A stretch of DNA of 41,799 nt from Betaproteobacteria bacterium. GTDB lineage: Bacteria > Pseudomonadota > Gammaproteobacteria > Burkholderiales > Rhodocyclaceae. Location of the stretch: contig WREK01000004.1 in the NCBI GenBank assembly GCA_009779355.1, positions 1 through 41,799 on the forward strand, written 5' to 3'. The notes under the pieces were generated by a model that worked only from the letters and a program-made list of their open reading frames with translations, was not told the DNA's origin and ran no database searches. The position numbers and the translations under genes are program-made. Positions 1 through 8,808 of this stretch are shown here, piece by piece; the stretch's first letter is position 1, and every line of letters starts with the position of its first letter.

Positions 1-59
1 CGCTCTTCCAGCGTCCGGTAGCTGAATAGCGTGTCCTGCGTTGTGTCGGGACTTCTCAT
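1..59 (-). CDS. Probable transposase, N-terminal fragment at window edge
   Basis: An open frame runs off the left edge with its ATG at 59 and a good Shine-Dalgarno (AGGAGAAAGAAG) just upstream. The 19 visible codons read MRSPDTTQDTLFSYRTLEE. This resembles the start of IS5/IS1182-type transposases, which often begin with a short polar stretch, then LFSY and LEDR/LEER. That is pattern recognition from a very short piece; the catalytic domain is outside the window. An insertion-sequence end would then lie between 60 and about 180. It could also be an unrelated gene. Confidence 0.5.
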   Translation of the reverse strand, partial: MRSPDTTQDTLFSYRTLEE

Positions 60-88
60 CTTCTTTCTCCTGCTTGGGCATTAGCCTA

Positions 89-168
89 AATTATACCATA
101 AGCATTTACTGAATGGGGGTTTTGAGGGGGTTTTTGAGCATCCTGTTAGGTTTCTTATGGGTATAATT
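89..168. repeat. Inverted repeat upstream of the putative transposase
   Basis: AATTATACCATAAG at 89-102 is matched in reverse complement by CTTATGGGTATAATT at 154-168, differing by a single inserted base. Each arm contains a TATAAT hexamer, on the minus strand in the left arm and the plus strand in the right arm. The arms could be transposase-binding repeats near an IS end, or a pair of divergent promoter-like sites. The G-rich tract between them (114-133) has no other recognisable content. Confidence 0.4.
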
Positions 169-171
169 CCA

Positions 172-206
172 AAAATTAAAAGCCGGCAGGCAATTGCCTG
201 TCGGCT
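172..206 (-). terminator. Rho-independent terminator of the Rieske gene
   Basis: A near-perfect palindrome at 181-206 (AGCCGACAGGC and its complement around AATT) lies 16 bp beyond the stop codon at 223. On the minus strand it is followed by TTTTAATTTTT. This is a standard intrinsic terminator layout and marks the Rieske gene as a single-gene transcript end. Confidence 0.75.
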
Positions 207-222
207 TGTTACTACCCCTCCC

Positions 223-1329
223 TCACTTTTCTATATGCGGCTCTACGATCCGCCTGTAAAACTCATGGAAATGCTGCATTCCATCTTCGAACGGTGATTG
301 ATACGGCCCGATTTCGTTACGGCCCTCTTTAAGCAGCACCCGCCGTCCACGATCCATGCGCTCGCCGATGTCGTCATCCTCAATAGCGGTTTCCATATAG
401 GCGGCCTGCTCGGCTTCTACAAATTCGCGCTCGAATTCGACAATTTCCTCAGGGTAGTAGAACTCCACCATGTTGAGCGTCTTGTGGACGTCGCGCGGGA
501 TTACCGTGCTCACCACAAGCACATGCGGATACCACTCCACCATGATGTTCGGATAGTAAGTAAGCCAGATCGCGCCGCACGAAGGACGTTTTTCGCCGTA
601 AAGAGCGAGCACGGCCTTTTGCCAGCGTTCATAGACATCGGAACCGGGCTTGTCGAGTGCCGTAATGCCAACCTGTTGCACAGAATACCATTCGCCGAAT
701 TGCCAGGTGAGGTCGTCACAGGTAACGAAATTGCCCAGCCCCGGATGATAAGGAATGACGTGGTAGTCCTCCAGATAGACTTCGATGAAGGTTTTCCAGT
801 TGTAATTGCATTCGTGGAGTTCGACCCGGTCGAGCTTGAAGCCGGTGAAATCCAGATGCTTTGCCACCTCCATCCCGGCAAGGTCTTGCGCCGCCGAGCG
901 CGGCCCGGCAAAGAGCATGCCGTTCCAGGACTCCAGTTTGTCGCGCTTGAGATTGAGACAAGGGTTGTCCGGGAAGTGCGGCGCACCCAGGAGTGAGCCC
1001 TGGTTATCATAAGTCCAACGATGAATGGGACAAACGATGTTGTCGGTTTTCCCCGCGCCTTGCAACATGACCGCCTGGCGGTGGCGACAGATATTAGCGA
1101 GCCGGTAAATTCCATCAGCATTTCGATACAACAGCCCGGCATGATCAAGCCATTCCTGGGAACGGTAGTTACCCACTCCGGGAACCATCAGTTCATGGCC
1201 GGCATACCCCGGGCCTTCATCAAAAAGAAGTTTCTTCTCCAATTCAAATATTTTTTCGTCGAAATACCATGACACCGGAAATTGTGAAACCCCCGGCATC
1301 AGCCGAACCGTAGAAGCAATGTCGGACAT
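223..1329 (-). CDS. Rieske [2Fe-2S] aromatic-ring-hydroxylating type oxygenase, alpha subunit
   Basis: Encodes a 368-residue non-haem iron oxygenase catalytic subunit. The Rieske cluster ligands are visible as C81-x-H83 and C100-x2-H103. The mononuclear iron site is seen as H190 and H195 in EDYHVIPYH. The residue three before the first histidine, which bridges the two iron centres and is Asp in naphthalene dioxygenase, is Glu187 here, as in the carnitine/choline oxygenase branch. The start at 1329 is chosen because a GGGTGGGG ribosome site precedes it and the protein aligns from there; an in-frame GTG at 1383 would add an 18-residue hydrophobic leader with no ribosome site. No ferredoxin, reductase or beta subunit is adjacent, so the electron donor and substrate are unknown. 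It is divergent from xseB. Confidence 0.88.
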   Translation of the reverse strand: MSDIASTVRLMPGVSQFPVSWYFDEKIFELEKKLLFDEGPGYAGHELMVPGVGNYRSQEWLDHAGLLYRNADGIYRLANICRHRQAVMLQGAGKTDNIVCPIHRWTYDNQGSLLGAPHFPDNPCLNLKRDKLESWNGMLFAGPRSAAQDLAGMEVAKHLDFTGFKLDRVELHECNYNWKTFIEVYLEDYHVIPYHPGLGNFVTCDDLTWQFGEWYSVQQVGITALDKPGSDVYERWQKAVLALYGEKRPSCGAIWLTYYPNIMVEWYPHVLVVSTVIPRDVHKTLNMVEFYYPEEIVEFEREFVEAEQAAYMETAIEDDDIGERMDRGRRVLLKEGRNEIGPYQSPFEDGMQHFHEFYRRIVEPHIEK

Positions 1330-1487
1330 CCCCACCCCCCATAAAAAAAGTAAACAAGAAGCTGGAAAAAAAAGACGCGCCACCGTGTCAAGCCAATTTG
1401 ACCGCCGGATGCACGTTCATGTATTTTCTCATATCTTGCCAGTAATTGTTTTTTCTCTCACTATTGGGGTTTTCCACGCTCCGCACC

Positions 1488-1760
1488 ATGACCAAGTCGG
1501 CGCCCCCCCCAAAGACCTTTGAAGCCGCCGTGTCGGAACTGGAAGCCATTGTCCGACAGATGGAAACAGGCTCCCTGCCGCTCGAACAGGCGCTTGAGCA
1601 GTACCAGCGTGGCATCGTCCTGCTCCGCCACTGCCAGGACAGGCTCGATGCGGCTGAACAACAAATCCGGATTCTGGAAGGCGACACGCTCGTTCCATTC
1701 CAGCCGGACGATTCCAGCGCAAACGACAGCGTGCATCAAGGCGATCCCACCAGAGGCTGA
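1488..1760 (+). CDS. xseB: Exodeoxyribonuclease VII small subunit
   Basis: A 90-residue protein of the XseB family, the small helical subunit that assembles with XseA to degrade single-stranded DNA. The characteristic core is present: FEAAVSELEAIVRQMETG, then LPLEQALEQYQRG and an acidic C-terminus. The longer frame starting at 1446 is rejected because family members begin close to the TFEAAV block, which fits the ATG at 1488. It heads the xseB-ispA-dxs-folE2 operon, with 6 bp to ispA. xseA is not in the window. An eight-C run sits at codons 5-7 (proline codons). Confidence 0.95.
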   Translation: MTKSAPPPKTFEAAVSELEAIVRQMETGSLPLEQALEQYQRGIVLLRHCQDRLDAAEQQIRILEGDTLVPFQPDDSSANDSVHQGDPTRG

Positions 1761-1766
1761 AGCGCC

Positions 1767-2657
1767 ATGAATTTTCCCGACTGGCTGACCTATATACAGC
1801 AGCGTACCGAAACGGCCCTGCATGCCGTGTTGCCTGCCGCCACTCTTGCCCCGGTCAGGCTGCATGAGGCCATGCGCTACGCCGTTCTCGGCGGCGGTAA
1901 ACGGATACGCGCCCTGCTGGTGCATGGCACGGGCGGGTTTCTCACGCATGCGGGGCCGGAACAACTCGACCACGCCGCCTGTGCCGTGGAGTTGACCCAC
2001 GCCTATTCGCTCATCCATGACGACCTGCCGTGCATGGATGATGACAAGCTACGCCGTGGCAAACCCACCGTCCATGTCGAGTACGACGAGGCCACGGCAC
2101 TGCTCGCGGGCGATGCCCTGCAAACCCTCGCCTTCCAGGTGCTGGCCGAACATCCGGTAAGCGCCACCGCTTCCGGACAGCTCGAAACGATCCAGTTATT
2201 GGCCCAGGCAGCTGGCTCGCACGGCATGGCAGGCGGGCAGGCATCTGACATTGCCTCTGCAGGGTGCGAGCTGACACGCGAGGAACTCGAATTCATGCAC
2301 GTGCGCAAGACCGGGGCACTGATCCGCGCCGCCGTCCTCATCGGCGCGCGTGCGGGTGAAGGGACGAACGACGTCCGGCGGCAGCGGCTCGACCTTTACG
2401 CCAAGCGCATCGGCTTGCTATATCAGGTAGTCGACGATATTCTCGACGCGACATCCGATACTGCCACCCTGGGCAAAACGGCAGGTAAGGACGCCTCGCA
2501 TAACAAGCCGACTTATGTCAGTCTGTTGGGGCTGCCTGAAGCCCGGCGCTTTGCCGAGGATTTGCTGGCTGAAGCCCATGACGCGCTCACCCATTTGGGC
2601 GAACGCGCCAGCCGCCTGCACGAACTGGCCGATTTCATCGCGCATCGCACTTCCTGA
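1767..2657 (+). CDS. ispA: Farnesyl diphosphate synthase (geranyltranstransferase)
   Basis: A 296-residue trans-isoprenyl diphosphate synthase, cytosolic, condensing IPP with DMAPP and GPP to give FPP, the precursor of undecaprenyl phosphate and quinone side chains. The first aspartate-rich motif DDLPCMD is at 85-91, the GGGKRIR substrate-binding block at 42-48, and the second aspartate-rich motif DDILD at 223-227, followed by GKTAGKD. Length is normal for bacterial IspA. It lies between xseB and dxs, the usual proteobacterial order, so two isoprenoid steps are co-expressed. Confidence 0.96.
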   Translation: MNFPDWLTYIQQRTETALHAVLPAATLAPVRLHEAMRYAVLGGGKRIRALLVHGTGGFLTHAGPEQLDHAACAVELTHAYSLIHDDLPCMDDDKLRRGKPTVHVEYDEATALLAGDALQTLAFQVLAEHPVSATASGQLETIQLLAQAAGSHGMAGGQASDIASAGCELTREELEFMHVRKTGALIRAAVLIGARAGEGTNDVRRQRLDLYAKRIGLLYQVVDDILDATSDTATLGKTAGKDASHNKPTYVSLLGLPEARRFAEDLLAEAHDALTHLGERASRLHELADFIAHRTS

Positions 2658-2675
2658 CCCACACTAACCAGAAAG

Positions 2676-4541
2676 ATGTCCGATTATCCTTGCCTCGACC
2701 GCATCCATTCCCCGGCAGACATACGTACACTCAACCGCAATGAGCTGCCGGTGCTGGCCAATGAACTCAGGCGCTTCCTGATCGAATCGGTCTCGAAAAC
2801 CGGCGGGCACCTGTCTTCCAATCTCGGCACGGTCGAACTCACCGTTGCCCTGCACTACGTTTTCAGTACCCCCGAAGACCGCATCGTATGGGATGTCGGC
2901 CACCAAACCTACAGTCACAAGATTCTCACAGGTCGACGCAGCGAAATGGCAGGGCTGCGCCACTATGGCGGTATCTCCGGCTTTCCGCGCCGTACCGAAA
3001 GCGAATACGACACCTTCGGCACGGCACACTCTTCGACTTCGATTTCAGCCGCGCTCGCAATGGCCATAGCCGCCCGCGACCATGGCGAGGCGCGTACTTC
3101 GATTGCCGTAATCGGCGATGGCGCAATGTCGGCCGGCATGGCGTTCGAGGCGCTCAACAACGCCGGCAGCATGAAAAACATCAACCTGCTGGTGATTCTC
3201 AACGACAACGAAATGTCGATCTCGCCGCCGGTCGGCGCGCTTTCCAATATCCTGGCCCGCCTGATGGCCCCATATGACGCGGCCCGCCGCCTCGGCAAAA
3301 AAGTGCTCTGCGTTGCCCCACCCGTGCTCGATCTGGCACGCAAGGTGGAAGAAGTCGCCAAGGGGATGGTCGCGCCAAATTCGCCTGGCACATTGTTCGA
3401 GGAGTTCGGGTTCCATTACTACGGCCCCATCGACGGGCATGACATTGATATTCTTATTCCGACTCTGCAAACCCTGCGTAATTTCAAAGGCCCGCGGTTC
3501 CTGCACGTCGTCACCCGCAAAGGCCGAGGTTACAAACTCGCCGAAGCCGATCCCATCCGTTATCACGGCGTGTCGACGTTCGATCACCGCACTGGGCTGC
3601 AGGAAGAAAAAGCCGAAATCAGGCCGACTTACACGCAGGTCTTCGGCGACTGGCTATGCGAGGCGGCGGCGCGTGACGCACGCGTCATCGGCATCACCCC
3701 TGCGATGTGCGAGGGTTCGGGACTCACTCGCTTCGCCCGCGAGTTCCCGGAGCGCTATTATGACGTAGGCATTGCCGAGCAACACGCGCTCACCTTTGCG
3801 GCAGGGCTGGCCTGTGAAGGGTTCCGCCCGGTCGTGGCAATCTACTCTACTTTCCTGCAACGCGCCTACGACCAACTCATCCACGACATTGCGCTGCAAA
3901 ACCTGCCCGTGATCCTTGCCATCGACCGGGCCGGGCTGACCGGAGCCGACGGCGCGACCCATCACGGCGCCTTCGACCTTTCTTTTCTCGCCTGCGTACC
4001 CAACATGCTGGTGATGGCGCCCTCCGACGAAAACGAATGCCGTCAGATGCTCAATACTGCGCTATGCCACGAAGGCCCCTCCGCCGTGCGCTACCCGCGT
4101 GGAAAGGGGCCGGGGGCCGTGCCCGAAACCACCCTGTGCGCGCAGTTGCTCGTCGGCAAGGGCGAGATCCGCCGCAGCGGCCGGACAACGGCGCTACTAG
4201 CTTTCGGCAGCCTTCTTGCGCCCGCCCTGGAAGCAGGCGAGACGCTTAACGCCACCGTTGCCAACATGCGTTTCGTCAAACCCATCGATGAGGCTCTTAT
4301 CGCCCAGCTTGCGCGGGAACACGATCTCCTCGTCACACTCGAAGAAAATGCCGTCATCGGCGGAGCCGGATCGGAAGTCGCCCGTGTCCTGGATACCCTG
4401 CCCGTGCGGCCCAGGCTTCTGCGGTTGGGGCTTCCCGACCGGTTCATCGACCACGGCGAACAGCGCCAGTTGCTCGCCGAAGCAGGGCTGGATGCCGCAG
4501 GCATCGTTGCCGCCATTGACTCTTCAGGCCAAAACAAATAA
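2676..4541 (+). CDS. dxs: 1-deoxy-D-xylulose-5-phosphate synthase
   Basis: A 621-residue thiamine-diphosphate enzyme making DXP from pyruvate and glyceraldehyde 3-phosphate, the first step of the MEP isoprenoid pathway. The TPP/Mg motif GDGAMSAG begins at residue 147 and ends near NDNEMS at 176-181. His45 lies in the [11 protein letters not shown] block. The catalytic glutamate of the pyrimidine domain is E368 in [15 protein letters not shown]. The C-terminal transketolase domain is complete. The start is 18 bp after ispA, and folE2 follows after 8 bp. Length matches the family (about 620). Confidence 0.97.
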   Translation: MSDYPCLDRIHSPADIRTLNRNELPVLANELRRFLIESVSKTGGHLSSNLGTVELTVALHYVFSTPEDRIVWDVGHQTYSHKILTGRRSEMAGLRHYGGISGFPRRTESEYDTFGTAHSSTSISAALAMAIAARDHGEARTSIAVIGDGAMSAGMAFEALNNAGSMKNINLLVILNDNEMSISPPVGALSNILARLMAPYDAARRLGKKVLCVAPPVLDLARKVEEVAKGMVAPNSPGTLFEEFGFHYYGPIDGHDIDILIPTLQTLRNFKGPRFLHVVTRKGRGYKLAEADPIRYHGVSTFDHRTGLQEEKAEIRPTYTQVFGDWLCEAAARDARVIGITPAMCEGSGLTRFAREFPERYYDVGIAEQHALTFAAGLACEGFRPVVAIYSTFLQRAYDQLIHDIALQNLPVILAIDRAGLTGADGATHHGAFDLSFLACVPNMLVMAPSDENECRQMLNTALCHEGPSAVRYPRGKGPGAVPETTLCAQLLVGKGEIRRSGRTTALLAFGSLLAPALEAGETLNATVANMRFVKPIDEALIAQLAREHDLLVTLEENAVIGGAGSEVARVLDTLPVRPRLLRLGLPDRFIDHGEQRQLLAEAGLDAAGIVAAIDSSGQNK

Positions 4542-4549
4542 CCACACAC

Positions 4550-5350
4550 ATGAATCATTGCGCTCCGATCCCCGACGTACAGGGCAGCCTTGATCGCCGC
4601 CACATCGCCATTGACAAGGTTGGCATCAAGAACATCCGCCATCCGATTCGTGTCCGCGACAAATCCGAAGGCATCCAGCACACCATCGCCGTCTTCAATA
4701 TGTATGTCGGGTTGCCCCACAATTTCAAAGGAACCCACATGTCGCGCTTCGTCGAAATCCTCAACCGCGACGAACGGGAAATTTCCGTGGAATCCTTCGG
4801 CCCCATGCTGCGCATGATGGTTGGCCGCCTTGAAGCCAAAAGCGGCCACCTGGAGATGAACTTTCCCTATTTCATCTCCAAGACCGCCCCGGTTTCCGGT
4901 GTACATAGCCTGATGGACTACGAAGTGAGTTTCATCGGAACCATCACCGGGGATGGGCGCCATGACTTCACCCTCAAGGTCATCGTCCCCGTCACGAGCC
5001 TGTGCCCGTGTTCGAAGGAAATCTCCACCTACGGTGCGCACAACCAACGTTCGCACGTCACCGTCACCGCCACGCTCAACCAGTACATGTGGATCGAGGA
5101 AATCGTCCAGATTGTAGAAAACCTGGCGTCCTGCGAGGTATACGGCCTGCTCAAGCGCCCGGACGAAAAGTTCGTCACCGAACGCGCCTACGACAACCCC
5201 AAGTTCGTCGAAGACATGGTGCGCGACGTAGCGGCGGTGCTGAACGCCGAACCGCGCATCGATGCGTACATCGTGGAATCCGAAAACTTCGAGTCGATCC
5301 ACAACCATTCGGCTTACGCACTGATCGAACGGGACAAGCGCAAAGCCTGA
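4550..5350 (+). CDS. folE2: GTP cyclohydrolase I, type IB (FolE2)
   Basis: A 266-residue member of the FolE2 family, which converts GTP to 7,8-dihydroneopterin triphosphate, the first step of folate synthesis, but uses a tunnel fold different from FolE and tolerates several metals. The metal-site region is seen as CPCSKEIS (cysteines 152 and 154) followed by [10 protein letters not shown]. It sits 8 bp after dxs as the last gene of this operon. FolE2 is often a zinc-independent backup to FolE in other bacteria; whether folE exists elsewhere here cannot be seen. It ends 3 bp from the stop codon of the convergent rpoS. Confidence 0.95.
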   Translation: MNHCAPIPDVQGSLDRRHIAIDKVGIKNIRHPIRVRDKSEGIQHTIAVFNMYVGLPHNFKGTHMSRFVEILNRDEREISVESFGPMLRMMVGRLEAKSGHLEMNFPYFISKTAPVSGVHSLMDYEVSFIGTITGDGRHDFTLKVIVPVTSLCPCSKEISTYGAHNQRSHVTVTATLNQYMWIEEIVQIVENLASCEVYGLLKRPDEKFVTERAYDNPKFVEDMVRDVAAVLNAEPRIDAYIVESENFESIHNHSAYALIERDKRKA

Positions 5351-5353
5351 AGC

Positions 5354-6283
5354 CTAAAACAGCGTCTCCTTGGTAATCCCCCGCCGTCTGAGTATCTTCC
5401 GAAGCTGCCCCAGCGCCTCGATCTGTATCTGGCGTACCCGCTCGCGGGTAATGCCGAGTTGGGCAGAAAGTTCTTCAAGGGTCAGGACATCGCAGTCGAT
5501 GCCATAGCGGCAGCGGATGATTGTGCGCTGTTTGTCGGTCAGGACGTCGATCCAGTGCCGCAGCAGGGCTTCGATTTCGCTGTTCTGGATTTGCAGATCC
5601 GGCGGCTCAATGGATTCATCGGCAAGCGACTCCCCTACCGACAGGGTAGGATCGATGTCGAGCGGCGCATCAAGCGAAACGGCGCGCTCGTCGAGAGCCA
5701 GGATGGCGCGCACCTCATCAACGGACTTATCGAGGCAGGAAGCAATCTCAGAAGTCAGGCAATTCCCCTGAAGACCGGCCTCGATCCGCCGTCGGGTACG
5801 CATGATCTGGTTGAGTTCTTTGTTGATGTGTACCGGCAAACGGATCGTGCGCGCCTGATTCATGATTGCGTGTTCGATGCTTTGCCTTATCCACCAGGTC
5901 GCATAGGTGGAAAAACGAAAACCTCGCTCGGGTTCGAACTTCCCCAGGGCATGGATAAGCCCGAGATTACCGTCTTCGACTAGGTCGAGGAGCGGAATGC
6001 CGCGATTGAGGTAACGCTTGGCAATATTGACCACCAAGCGCAGGTTGCACTTGATCATGGTCTGGCGCGCTTCAAAATCACCGGAGCGTACCTTGTGGGC
6101 CAGTGCAGCCTCTTCTTGCGCGCTCAACAGTGGATTGGCTGCGATTTCGCTCAGATAACGATACGTCGCGTCACTGAAATGCTCATCATCCGCAGGGAGA
6201 TGTTCCTCCTGAAATACCTCCGCTTCAGGTGGAAGATCCAGTTCTTGACGTTCAGTATTGTCAGGATTGCCCGAATCTTCCAT
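5354..6283 (-). CDS. rpoS: RNA polymerase stationary-phase sigma factor RpoS
   Basis: A 309-residue group 2 sigma factor. Region 1.2 starts near YRYLSEIAANPLLSAQEE. Region 2 shows the diagnostic RpoS stretch DLVEDGNLGLIHALGKFEP, followed by TYATWWIRQSIEHAIMNQ. Region 4 ends in the helix-turn-helix LGITRERVRQIQ. It is shorter at the C-terminus than E. coli RpoS. It is 9 bp after nlpD, the classic nlpD-rpoS arrangement, where rpoS is often also driven by a promoter inside nlpD; no such promoter was identified by eye. The AAAGGA Shine-Dalgarno is unusually close to the ATG (1 nt). Confidence 0.95.
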   Translation of the reverse strand: MEDSGNPDNTERQELDLPPEAEVFQEEHLPADDEHFSDATYRYLSEIAANPLLSAQEEAALAHKVRSGDFEARQTMIKCNLRLVVNIAKRYLNRGIPLLDLVEDGNLGLIHALGKFEPERGFRFSTYATWWIRQSIEHAIMNQARTIRLPVHINKELNQIMRTRRRIEAGLQGNCLTSEIASCLDKSVDEVRAILALDERAVSLDAPLDIDPTLSVGESLADESIEPPDLQIQNSEIEALLRHWIDVLTDKQRTIIRCRYGIDCDVLTLEELSAQLGITRERVRQIQIEALGQLRKILRRRGITKETLF

Positions 6284-6292
6284 GTCCTTTTG

Positions 6293-7237
6293 TCACAAGC
6301 TGGGTAGATACTTCACCGGATCGACAGGCGTACCTTGCTTACGCAGTTCAAAGTGTAACTTGGGTCGATCAGCGTCGGAACTGCCGAGTTCGGCGATTTT
6401 TTGACCCTTGGCCACCTCTTGCCCTTCTTTCACGAGTATGACGCGATTGTGCGCATATGCCGTTAAATATTCGTCGTTATGCTTGACAATGACCATATTG
6501 CCAAGCCCACGCACGGCGCTACCCGCATAGGCAACCTTACCGCCTGCAGCAGCCAGCACGGGCGTACCCGGCGTTCCAGCAATATCAATACCCCGGTTGC
6601 GTGTCTTGCTATCACCGCCCATGGCTTCATCGAACCGACTGATGATTGTTCCTTTGACCGGCCACATCCAGTCTCCCGAAGCGCTGGGTTCCGGTGCACG
6701 GGTTTCCGGGGCACCGGGTTCCGAGGTACTGAGTTCCGGATGCGAGACGGTGGCAGCCGGCGCAAACTGCGCGCTGCTTGGCGGCTGCAAGCGCGCCCAG
6801 CCTTCCTCTGACCAGGCTTGCTTTCCTCCGCGCGGTTCGCGTTTGACCTCCGGCAAGCTCGCCATTTCAAGCTGCATCGGCGGCGGGGCAAGCGGCTCGG
6901 CAACCGCCCCCGGTGTGGCGACACGCAATACTTGCCCGACTTCGAGTTGTTCCGGCCTGGAAAGATTGTTCCAGGCGATGAGATCCTGCACTGGAACGCC
7001 ATACAGGCGCGAAACGGCATAGAGGGTTTCCCCTTTGCGCACGACGTGTTCTCCCAACCGGGCGGCAGGCGGCGGCGAAATGGCCTCTGCCTGTCTGGGC
7101 GTCGTCCTTACCGTCTGCACGGGCTTGGAATCGCGCACAGGCGCGTTGTTTTTGTTACTGGAGCATCCTGCAGATAGCACGAACACCCCTGCCAATATTG
7201 GCAAAACAAAACGTTTCGCAAAAATCTCCTTGTTCAT
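6293..7237 (-). CDS. nlpD: Lipoprotein NlpD, LysM/M23 amidase activator
   Basis: A 314-residue outer-membrane lipoprotein. The lipobox LSAGC gives lipidated Cys25. One LysM domain covers about residues 64-106, followed by a low-complexity Pro/Glu/Ser linker and a C-terminal M23 (LytM) domain from about residue 205. The first zinc-site histidine is missing (NRGIDIAG instead of HxGxDxx), so the domain is probably non-catalytic, as in E. coli NlpD, which activates the amidase AmiC. The start at 7237 is chosen over the upstream in-frame codon at 7282 because it gives a clean signal peptide and overlaps the pcm stop as ATGA. The linker DNA (about 6680-6740) contains imperfect GTTCCGG repeats. Confidence 0.94.
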   Translation of the reverse strand: MNKEIFAKRFVLPILAGVFVLSAGCSSNKNNAPVRDSKPVQTVRTTPRQAEAISPPPAARLGEHVVRKGETLYAVSRLYGVPVQDLIAWNNLSRPEQLEVGQVLRVATPGAVAEPLAPPPMQLEMASLPEVKREPRGGKQAWSEEGWARLQPPSSAQFAPAATVSHPELSTSEPGAPETRAPEPSASGDWMWPVKGTIISRFDEAMGGDSKTRNRGIDIAGTPGTPVLAAAGGKVAYAGSAVRGLGNMVIVKHNDEYLTAYAHNRVILVKEGQEVAKGQKIAELGSSDADRPKLHFELRKQGTPVDPVKYLPSL

Positions 7238-7905
7238 TCTATCCCCGTCAGCAATGGCACGAAGCGCACAGGAGGATCGCACTTACTTTCCTTGAAAACA
7301 CTTCCCTGCCGTTCGATTAACAGCAAACGCTGGCCGGCGTCTCCCACTGGGATCAGTAACCTGCCTTCCGGTGCAAGCTGTGCTTTCAGCGCAAGCGGCA
7401 CCTTCAACCCTCCTGCCGCAACGATGATGGTGTCGAAAGGCGCGGCTTCAGGCAGCCCCAGTGTACCATCGGCGCACTTCAATCTCAGATTAGGCAAACG
7501 TAATGGCCGCAAGTTCTTTCGCGCGCGGTCAAGCAGCATTTTCAGGCGTTCGACCGAGTAGACCTCGCTCGCCAGCATCGATAGCACGGCGGCCTGATAA
7601 CCGCAGCCTGCACCGATTTCCAGCGTGCGGCCCAGTTCGTGCCTGTCGCACAGAATTTCGATCATACGCGCGACGACGTAAGGCTGCGAAATTGTCTGCT
7701 GCAAGCCAATGGGCAGGGCGCTATCATCGTAGGCGCTGAAAGCCAGCCCTTTCTCAACGAACTGGTGGCGGGGAATTGCATCCATCGCGGCCAACACTTT
7801 TTCGTTGCGGATTCCCTGCGCACGCAAGCGATCGATCATTCGCGCCCTGGCGCGGGCTGCATCGAAAACAGAAGTATGCAAAAACTTTGATCGGATCACG
7901 TTCAT
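7234..7905 (-). CDS. pcm: Protein-L-isoaspartate O-methyltransferase
   Basis: A 223-residue cytosolic SAM-dependent repair enzyme that methylates isoaspartyl residues in damaged proteins. The family signature [19 protein letters not shown] is at 63-81 and the SAM-binding motif [13 protein letters not shown] at 95-106. It overlaps surE upstream and nlpD downstream by 4 bp each (ATGA), indicating translational coupling in a stationary-phase survival operon. Confidence 0.96.
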   Translation of the reverse strand: MNVIRSKFLHTSVFDAARARARMIDRLRAQGIRNEKVLAAMDAIPRHQFVEKGLAFSAYDDSALPIGLQQTISQPYVVARMIEILCDRHELGRTLEIGAGCGYQAAVLSMLASEVYSVERLKMLLDRARKNLRPLRLPNLRLKCADGTLGLPEAAPFDTIIVAAGGLKVPLALKAQLAPEGRLLIPVGDAGQRLLLIERQGSVFKESKCDPPVRFVPLLTGIE

Positions 7906-8645
7906 TGCGACAACCAGTCAGCAATTGCACCTGTTTGTGCGGTATGTGTCAGGTCGATCTGGAGTGGCGTAACCGAAACAAGACCATTAGCCACAGCGTG
8001 AAAATCCGTTCCTTCCCCTGCATCGGCCGCGCGGCCCGCCGCACCCACCCAATAGACGGTATCGCCGCGCGGGGTCGTGCCACGCACCACCGGTTCCGCC
8101 TTGTGACGCCTCCCCAGCCGCGTCACGCGCGGCGGCTTGAGACTCTCGTAAGGCAAATCCGGCACATTGATGTTGAGCAGGATGGGTTCCCGGAACGGCT
8201 GGCGTGAAAAACGATGAACGAAATCGACTGCCACCTGTGCAGCCGCTGAAAAATCGCTCGCATCACGGCTGACGAGCGATATCGCAAGCGAAGGCACTCC
8301 CAGCAAGTAACCTTCGGTGGCAGCGGCAACCGTGCCGGAATAGATCGTGTCATCACCCATGTTGGCTCCGTGATTGACACCAGAAATAACCATTTCTGGC
8401 AATTCTTCAAAGATTCCTGTTACTGCGAGGTGTACACAATCGCTTGGCGTACCATCGACGTAATAAAAACCGTTAGCCGCACGGCGCAAAGTCAGCGGGC
8501 GGTCGAGCGTCAGGGAATTGCTCGCTCCGCTGCGATCCCGCTCGGGCGCGACCACCGTGACCTCGGCCACGCTGGACAGCGCAAGCGCCAGCGCCGCGAT
8601 CCCCGGAGCAAAATAACCATCATCGTTACTGATCAGAATACGCAT
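7902..8645 (-). CDS. surE: 5'/3'-nucleotidase SurE
   Basis: A 247-residue SurE-family metal-dependent nucleotidase and exopolyphosphatase. The N-terminal [11 protein letters not shown] motif carries the metal-binding Asp8 and Asp9. The [18 protein letters not shown] block is also intact. It is the first gene of surE-pcm-nlpD-rpoS. No clear sigma-70 promoter was seen in the 163 bp to epsG, and no strong terminator lies between, so read-through from the eps operon is possible. Confidence 0.96.
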   Translation of the reverse strand: MRILISNDDGYFAPGIAALALALSSVAEVTVVAPERDRSGASNSLTLDRPLTLRRAANGFYYVDGTPSDCVHLAVTGIFEELPEMVISGVNHGANMGDDTIYSGTVAAATEGYLLGVPSLAISLVSRDASDFSAAAQVAVDFVHRFSRQPFREPILLNINVPDLPYESLKPPRVTRLGRRHKAEPVVRGTTPRGDTVYWVGAAGRAADAGEGTDFHAVANGLVSVTPLQIDLTHTAQTGAIADWLSQ

Positions 8646-8762
8646 TTTGATTTTTCCCGCAAAAAATCAGTCAAATTCTGTATTTTCCATGCTATCACAG
8701 CGGGTACGCCAGAAATGCTGAATATGACAACATTTGGCATAATTTCCTTCTTGAGGGAACCA

Positions 8763-8794
8763 GCGACCTTCGGCAGGCCGTAGGAAGCAGTCGC
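8763..8794 (-). other. Hairpin between epsG and surE
   Basis: On the minus strand GCGAC..CTTC pairs with GAAG.GTCGC around an inner CGGC/GCCG stem, starting 15 bp after the epsG stop. There is no T-tract after it, so it looks more like an RNA-stability or partial attenuation structure than an intrinsic terminator. The rest of the gap (8646-8762) shows no clear element. Confidence 0.35.
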
Positions 8795-8808
8795 ACTTTC
8801 CCCTATGG

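Noticed and set aside
4091-5308. Long (405-codon) minus-strand frame across dxs and folE2
   Set aside because: It is antisense to two clearly identified genes and its composition is that of a reverse-frame shadow in GC-rich DNA.
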